Part shown: piece after piece, positions 60,174-64,000 of the stretch
Layout: each line of letters begins with the position of its first letter
Position numbering within the stretch: the stretch's first letter is position 1
Assembly: GCF_013302895.1 (NCBI RefSeq)
Contig: NZ_VJOK01000001.1
Location: forward strand, 7,239,378-7,303,377
DNA length: 64,000 bases
Source: Streptomyces albus subsp. chlorinus
GTDB lineage: Bacteria; Actinomycetota; Actinomycetes; Streptomycetales; Streptomycetaceae
Direction of reading: 5' to 3'
Program-made: the position numbers and the translations under genes
Notes under the pieces: model-generated
The model's database searches: none
What the model was told of the DNA's origin: nothing
What the model saw: the letters and a program-made list of their open reading frames with translations, nothing else

Positions 60174-62497
60174 GACGCCCGCTGACAAGCGCCGCGCGGC
60201 GAGGAGCGTCCGCCGTCCCCGCGCTCGCCGCCGCGGCGGCCGCCGTCTGGGCCACCCGCGGGCTGCGCCCCCCGGCGCCGCGACGGGGCGGGGTCGGCCC
60301 GGCGGACTTCTCCGTCGCCCGCGCCGAGCGGGACCTGCTCCGGATCGCCCAGGCCCCGCGGCCGTCCGGATCGGCCAACGCCTCCGCGGTCCGCGACCAC
60401 CTGGTCACCAGACTGACCGAGCTGGGCCTGGAGGTGGACCAGCAGGAGGCGGTCGGCGCGGGGCTGAGCACGCCCACCCCCTACGGGCCCCGCTACCTGG
60501 GCGCCGGACGGGTCCACAACATCGTGGCCCGGCTGCGGGGCACGCGCCCAGGAAGCGCGGTGGCGCTCTTCAGCCACTACGACTCCGTCGCCCAGGGCCC
60601 GGGCGCCAGCGACGCCGGGGTGCCGGTCGCCGCGCTGCTGGAAGCCGTACGCGCGCTGCGGGAGCGTCCACCGCTGACCAACGACCTGCTCGTGGTGCTC
60701 ACCGACGGGGAGGAGTGCGGCCTGCTCGGCGCCCGGGCGTTCTTCGCGGAGCACCCGTGGGCGGACTCCGTCGGGGCAGTGCTGAACTTCGAGGCGCGCG
60801 GCACCACGGGTCCCGTGCTGATGTTCGAGACCGGGCCGGGGAACCGTCCCCTGGTCGACCTCCTCGCCGGCAGCGGCGTACCCGCCTTCTCCAGCTCCCT
60901 GTTCTACGAGGTCTACCGGCGGCTGCCGAACGCCACCGACTTCTCCGTTGCCAAGGACGCCGGAACACCCGGCATGAACTTCGCCAACATCGGCGGCTTC
61001 ATCCGCTACCACAGCCCCGCCGACGACCTCGACCACGTCGACCACGGCACCTTCCAGCACCACGGCGAGCTGGCACTGGCCCTCGCGGACCGCCTGGGCC
61101 GGACACCCCTGGAGGAACTGCGCGGCTCCGACGCGACCTTCTTCACCGTCGGCCGCGGCGCACTCGTCCGCTACTCAGCCGCCGGCACCCGGCTGTGCGC
61201 GGCGGCGGCGGGCGCCCTGTGGCTGCTGGGCACCCGGAAGGGACACGACAGCGCCCGCGAGGCGTTCCTCGGCACCGGAGGGGCGGTACGCGCCGCGTCG
61301 AGGACAGCGGGCAGGCTCGCCGCCGGAGCGGTCGCCTCCACCGCGTTCACGGCCGCGGCACGGCGGACCAGCCCCGAGGCGCACCGCAGCGGCGACTTCT
61401 ACGACGCCGATCTGCTCTACCTGGCACTCGCCTGCGGAACTGCGGCCTCCGCCCTCGTCCCCGGCGACGGGGCGCGCCGCAGGACCGGCGCGGAAACCCT
61501 GCTCGCCGCCGCCTGCACGGCCCTGACCACCACGTTGCCGGGCGGCAGCTACCTGGCGTCCTGGCCCCTGCTGGGCAGCGCGGCGGGCGGTCTGTGCCGC
61601 CGGGGCCCGGCGGCGGCACAGGCCGCCGCGGCCGGAGTGGCGGCCGTGCCCGCGCTGCTGCTGTTCCCCCCGCTCTCCCGGCTGCTCTTCCAGGCGCTGA
61701 CTCCGAGGATGGCCGCCGCCGCCGTCATGGCACTGCAGCTGGCCGGGGAGCTGGCGGCGCCCACGCTGACGGCGGTACCCCGCCGGGTACGCCGCGGCGC
61801 GGCCCTCGCCCTGGCCGCGGCCGGCGCCGGCACGGCCGGGGTGGCCCTGTGGCGCGGACGCGCGGACGGGACCAAACCGGCGCCGGAAAGCCTCAGTTGG
61901 CTGGCCGACGCCGACACGGGGGAGACGTGGTGGCTGAGTACGGACCCCGCGCCCAACCCGTGGACGAGCCGCGCCCTGGGGACCGCCTACCGGACCGGTC
62001 GCCTGGAGAAGTACTTCCCCGGCTGGACACGCGACGTCCACTACGCGCCGGCCGGCCCTCCGGGCGAGGAGGTGGCGGCGCCCGAACTGACGGTCCTCAA
62101 GGAGGAGGACACGCCGGACGGGCGGCGCATCACGGCACGCGTCCGCTCCCCGCGCGGGGCCCGTCAGCTGTCACTGGCGGTCCCCGGCGGTGACGTGCGC
62201 CGCTGGTCGGTCGAGGGACGCGTGGTCACCCGGGAGGAAGCCGGGGCCGGGGAGAGGGACCAGCCGTGGGAGCTGTGGCTGCACGCGGTGCCCGACGAGG
62301 GCTTCCTCCTGGAGCTGGACCTGCCCCGCAAGCCCGTCCAGGTGCGGCTGCTCGACCGGGACGACGGCCTCCCCGCGTGGGCGCGCGACTCCCTGCTGGC
62401 CCACGGCGAGGAGCCGCCCGGCCGCATCGCGGCAGCGGCCCTCGACGTCGAGTCCTGGGGCAACGCCGGCTTCGTCAGCACGCACCTGCACCTGTGA
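60170..62497 (+). CDS. sfmE: Membrane-bound M28 metallopeptidase (SfmE-like)
   Basis: 775 residues. The N-terminal anchor is followed by a zinc aminopeptidase domain (about 35-330) with all M28 ligands: His in SHYDSV, Asp in GASDAGVPV, Glu-Glu in DGEECGLLGA, the acid in FEARG and His in YHSPADD. Several hydrophobic helices (about 340-580) and a C-terminal extracytoplasmic domain follow. This fits SfmE, the membrane peptidase that cleaves the N-acyl leader from pre-saframycin outside the cell in a prodrug scheme. GTG start overlaps the sfmD stop, with GGGGGAG upstream. Confidence 0.87.
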   Translation: MRRPLTSAARRGASAVPALAAAAAAVWATRGLRPPAPRRGGVGPADFSVARAERDLLRIAQAPRPSGSANASAVRDHLVTRLTELGLEVDQQEAVGAGLSTPTPYGPRYLGAGRVHNIVARLRGTRPGSAVALFSHYDSVAQGPGASDAGVPVAALLEAVRALRERPPLTNDLLVVLTDGEECGLLGARAFFAEHPWADSVGAVLNFEARGTTGPVLMFETGPGNRPLVDLLAGSGVPAFSSSLFYEVYRRLPNATDFSVAKDAGTPGMNFANIGGFIRYHSPADDLDHVDHGTFQHHGELALALADRLGRTPLEELRGSDATFFTVGRGALVRYSAAGTRLCAAAAGALWLLGTRKGHDSAREAFLGTGGAVRAASRTAGRLAAGAVASTAFTAAARRTSPEAHRSGDFYDADLLYLALACGTAASALVPGDGARRRTGAETLLAAACTALTTTLPGGSYLASWPLLGSAAGGLCRRGPAAAQAAAAGVAAVPALLLFPPLSRLLFQALTPRMAAAAVMALQLAGELAAPTLTAVPRRVRRGAALALAAAGAGTAGVALWRGRADGTKPAPESLSWLADADTGETWWLSTDPAPNPWTSRALGTAYRTGRLEKYFPGWTRDVHYAPAGPPGEEVAAPELTVLKEEDTPDGRRITARVRSPRGARQLSLAVPGGDVRRWSVEGRVVTREEAGAGERDQPWELWLHAVPDEGFLLELDLPRKPVQVRLLDRDDGLPAWARDSLLAHGEEPPGRIAAAALDVESWGNAGFVSTHLHL

Positions 62498-62524
62498 ACC
62501 GCCCACCGACGAGGAGGTATGAGC

Positions 62525-62719
62525 ATGGCGGCCTTTCTCGGTGACGACGACACCGTGGCCTGCGTCGTCGTCATCAACGACGCGGGACAGTACTCGATCT
62601 GGCCGGCGGACATGGACGTGCCCGCCGGCTGGCACGGCACCGGCTTCTCCGGAAGCCGTGCCGCCTGCCTCACCCACATCGACGAGACATGGACCGATCC
62701 GGTCGCGCTCCACACCTGA
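62525..62719 (+). CDS. sfmF: MbtH-like NRPS partner protein
   Basis: A 64-residue MbtH-family protein that binds and activates NRPS adenylation domains. The core reads NDAGQYSIWPADMDVPAGWH, then CLTHIDETWTD, with the conserved Trp residues and Pro-x-Gly-Trp; Gly stands where most members have Glu before Gln-Tyr-Ser, and the tail ends VALHT in place of MRPxSL. The second ATG (62525) is seven bases after GAGGAGG and is preferred over the ATG at 62519. It lies among the saframycin-type genes; the NRPS proteins here probably depend on it. Confidence 0.92.
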   Translation: MAAFLGDDDTVACVVVINDAGQYSIWPADMDVPAGWHGTGFSGSRAACLTHIDETWTDPVALHT

Positions 62720-62764
62720 CAGCGGCGCCGTGCCGTCGCATCCGGAAACCCGAAGGAGACGAAC

Positions 62765-63838
62765 ATGAACGCACGTCAGCAGCAGCGTGACAACAGTGGC
62801 ACCGCCCCGCTGGACATGGACGGACTGTCCCGCATCCTGTTCGGGCACGCCGCGTTCCAGTACCTCAACGCCGCCTGCGAACTGGGCCTGCCCGAACTCC
62901 TCGCCGAGCGTGAGGAGCTGAGCAGGGAGCAGATACGCGACACCCTGCACCTGGCCGACCGGGCCGTCGACATCCTGCTGCTGGGCTGCACCTCGCTCGG
63001 CATCGTCGTGCGGGAGACGGACACCGGCCGCTACCGCCTCGCCCAGGTGGTGCGCGACCTGATGGACGAGGGCGACTGGCAGCGCTTCAAGGACACTGTC
63101 GCCTTCGAGCAGTACATCGTCTACGAGGGCCAGCTCGACTTCACCGACTCCCTGCGGGAGAACCGCAACGTCGGGCTGCGGCGGGTGCGCGGGTCCGGAC
63201 GCGACCTGTACCACCGGCTCTCGGAGAACCCCCACATGGAGCAGGTCTTCTACCGCTACATGCGCTCCTGGTCCGAACTGGCCAACAAGCACCTGGTGGA
63301 GGAGCTGGACCTGTCCGGCGCCAAGCACCTGCTGGACTGCGGTGGAGGTGACGCGGTCAACGCCATCGCGCTGGCCAAGGCCAACCCCGGCCTGGAGGTC
63401 ACCGTGTTCGAGATCCCGGCCTCCCGCACCATCGCCGAGAAGAAGATCGCCCAGGCGGGGGTCAGCGACCAGGTGTCCGTCATCACCGGTGACATGTTCC
63501 GCGATCCGCTGCCGACCGGCTGCGACGTGGTGATGTTCGCCCACCAGCTCGTCATCTGGACGCTGGAGGAGAACACCGAGCTGATGCGGCGGGCCTACGA
63601 GGTACTGCCCGAGGGCGGCAAGCTGGTCGTCTTCAACTCCATGTCCAACGACCAGGGCGACGGGCCCGTGGTCGCGGCCCTGGACAGCGTCTACTTCGCG
63701 TCGCTGCCGGCCGAGGGCGGGATGATCTACTCCTGGGAACAGCACGAGAAGTGCATCGAGGCGGCCGGTTTCCACTCCTCCAAGCGCATCCCGTTCCCCG
63801 GATGGACCCCGCACGGCGTCATCGTCGCGACGAAGTGA
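62765..63838 (+). CDS. sfmM2: SAM-dependent methyltransferase (SfmM2-like)
   Basis: A 357-residue methyltransferase of the plant-type O-methyltransferase fold: an N-terminal helical dimerisation domain (ILFGHAAFQYLNAACELGLP) and a SAM domain with motif I LLDCGGGDAVNAIAL (about residue 190), VTVFEIPA and GDMF. In the saframycin family SfmM2 C-methylates tyrosine at C3 before SfmD acts, and SfmM3 O-methylates afterwards; length and style favour the M2 group, but C- versus O-methylation cannot be proved by eye. AAGGAG lies before the ATG. Confidence 0.8.
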   Translation: MNARQQQRDNSGTAPLDMDGLSRILFGHAAFQYLNAACELGLPELLAEREELSREQIRDTLHLADRAVDILLLGCTSLGIVVRETDTGRYRLAQVVRDLMDEGDWQRFKDTVAFEQYIVYEGQLDFTDSLRENRNVGLRRVRGSGRDLYHRLSENPHMEQVFYRYMRSWSELANKHLVEELDLSGAKHLLDCGGGDAVNAIALAKANPGLEVTVFEIPASRTIAEKKIAQAGVSDQVSVITGDMFRDPLPTGCDVVMFAHQLVIWTLEENTELMRRAYEVLPEGGKLVVFNSMSNDQGDGPVVAALDSVYFASLPAEGGMIYSWEQHEKCIEAAGFHSSKRIPFPGWTPHGVIVATK

Positions 63839-63921
63839 TCCGCAACGCCGGAACCGCCGGGCGGCGGCCCTCCCTGGGCCGCCGCCCCGGCAGGGGACAG
63901 CCCACTCGAGGAGGTGAGGGC

Positions 63922-64000
63922 ATGCTGGACGACGCACTGCGCGACCACGCCGCCCAGATGCGGATGCTGTTGTACAGCCAGCTGGTCTCCAGGGCCGTGA
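63922..64000 (+). CDS. Start of a further biosynthetic gene, possibly a methyltransferase (partial)
   Basis: Only 26 codons are present before the window ends. GAGGAGG followed by ATG at 63922 begins MLDDALRDHAAQMRMLLYSQ and continues LVSRAV. A short helical N-terminus ending LLYSQLVSRAV resembles the dimerisation helix of small-molecule O-methyltransferases, which would fit an SfmM3-type enzyme in this place. This rests on very little sequence. Confidence 0.6.
   Translation, partial: MLDDALRDHAAQMRMLLYSQLVSRAV

Overview
The window is very GC-rich, with dense genes, GTG starts, purine-rich ribosome sites and rare TTA codons. Together with the gene families present, this points to a Streptomyces or close relative, probably in an accessory, natural-product-rich part of the chromosome. 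All calls come from reading the sequence; no database search was run.

Layout. 0-13.5 kb: the end of a PdxH-like flavin oxidase, a large Lhr-type helicase, a full-length UvrA (both lhr and uvrA carry a TTA leucine codon), an ASCH-domain protein, and an overlapping xanthine dehydrogenase operon (xdhA-xdhB-xdhC). 14-25.7 kb: a compact polyketide cluster made of an aryl/acyl-AMP ligase, one large type I PKS with the fungal-like order KS-AT-DH-MT-(psiKR)-ER-KR-ACP, an alpha/beta hydrolase, a free-standing ACP and, facing them, a methyltransferase. 25.9-39.2 kb: mixed metabolic and stress genes (DUF5701, secreted endonuclease I, Lrp regulator and aldo/keto reductase, two SDRs, an Atu4866-like protein with an XRE/MmyB-like regulator, DUF2267, Hsp20 with a HAIR-like operator, a frameshifted gene, a TetR/SDR pair, and an acyltransferase-3 membrane protein).

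39.4-43.1 kb: three co-directional genes, a ThiG/BexX-like sulfur-inserting enzyme, an MFS transporter and a trehalose-6-phosphate-synthase-like glycosyltransferase. This pairing resembles BexX/BexG2 of BE-7585A, which make 2-thioglucose-6-phosphate and couple it to give 2-thiotrehalose-6-phosphate. The set ends at a strong bidirectional hairpin.

43.2-64 kb: most of a saframycin-family tetrahydroisoquinoline cluster, cut by the window end. The leftward arm has a Tat-exported, BBE-type FAD-linked oxidoreductase (SfmCy2-like), an aromatic FAD monooxygenase (SfmO2-like) and a P450. The rightward arm has three NRPS genes (C-A-T; C-A-T reading glycine; C-A-T-reductase reading a 3-hydroxy-5-methyl-O-methyltyrosine-type code), a heme SfmD-like hydroxylase with the His...HisxxxCys signature, a membrane M28 peptidase (SfmE-like), an MbtH protein, an SfmM2-like methyltransferase and the start of another gene. 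Inferred logic: the methyltransferases and SfmD make the modified tyrosine, the first two NRPSs build an N-acyl dipeptide, the last NRPS reduces it to an aldehyde and performs Pictet-Spengler condensations, flavin and P450 enzymes decorate the core, and SfmE plus the exported flavoenzyme remove and deaminate the N-terminal leader outside the cell.
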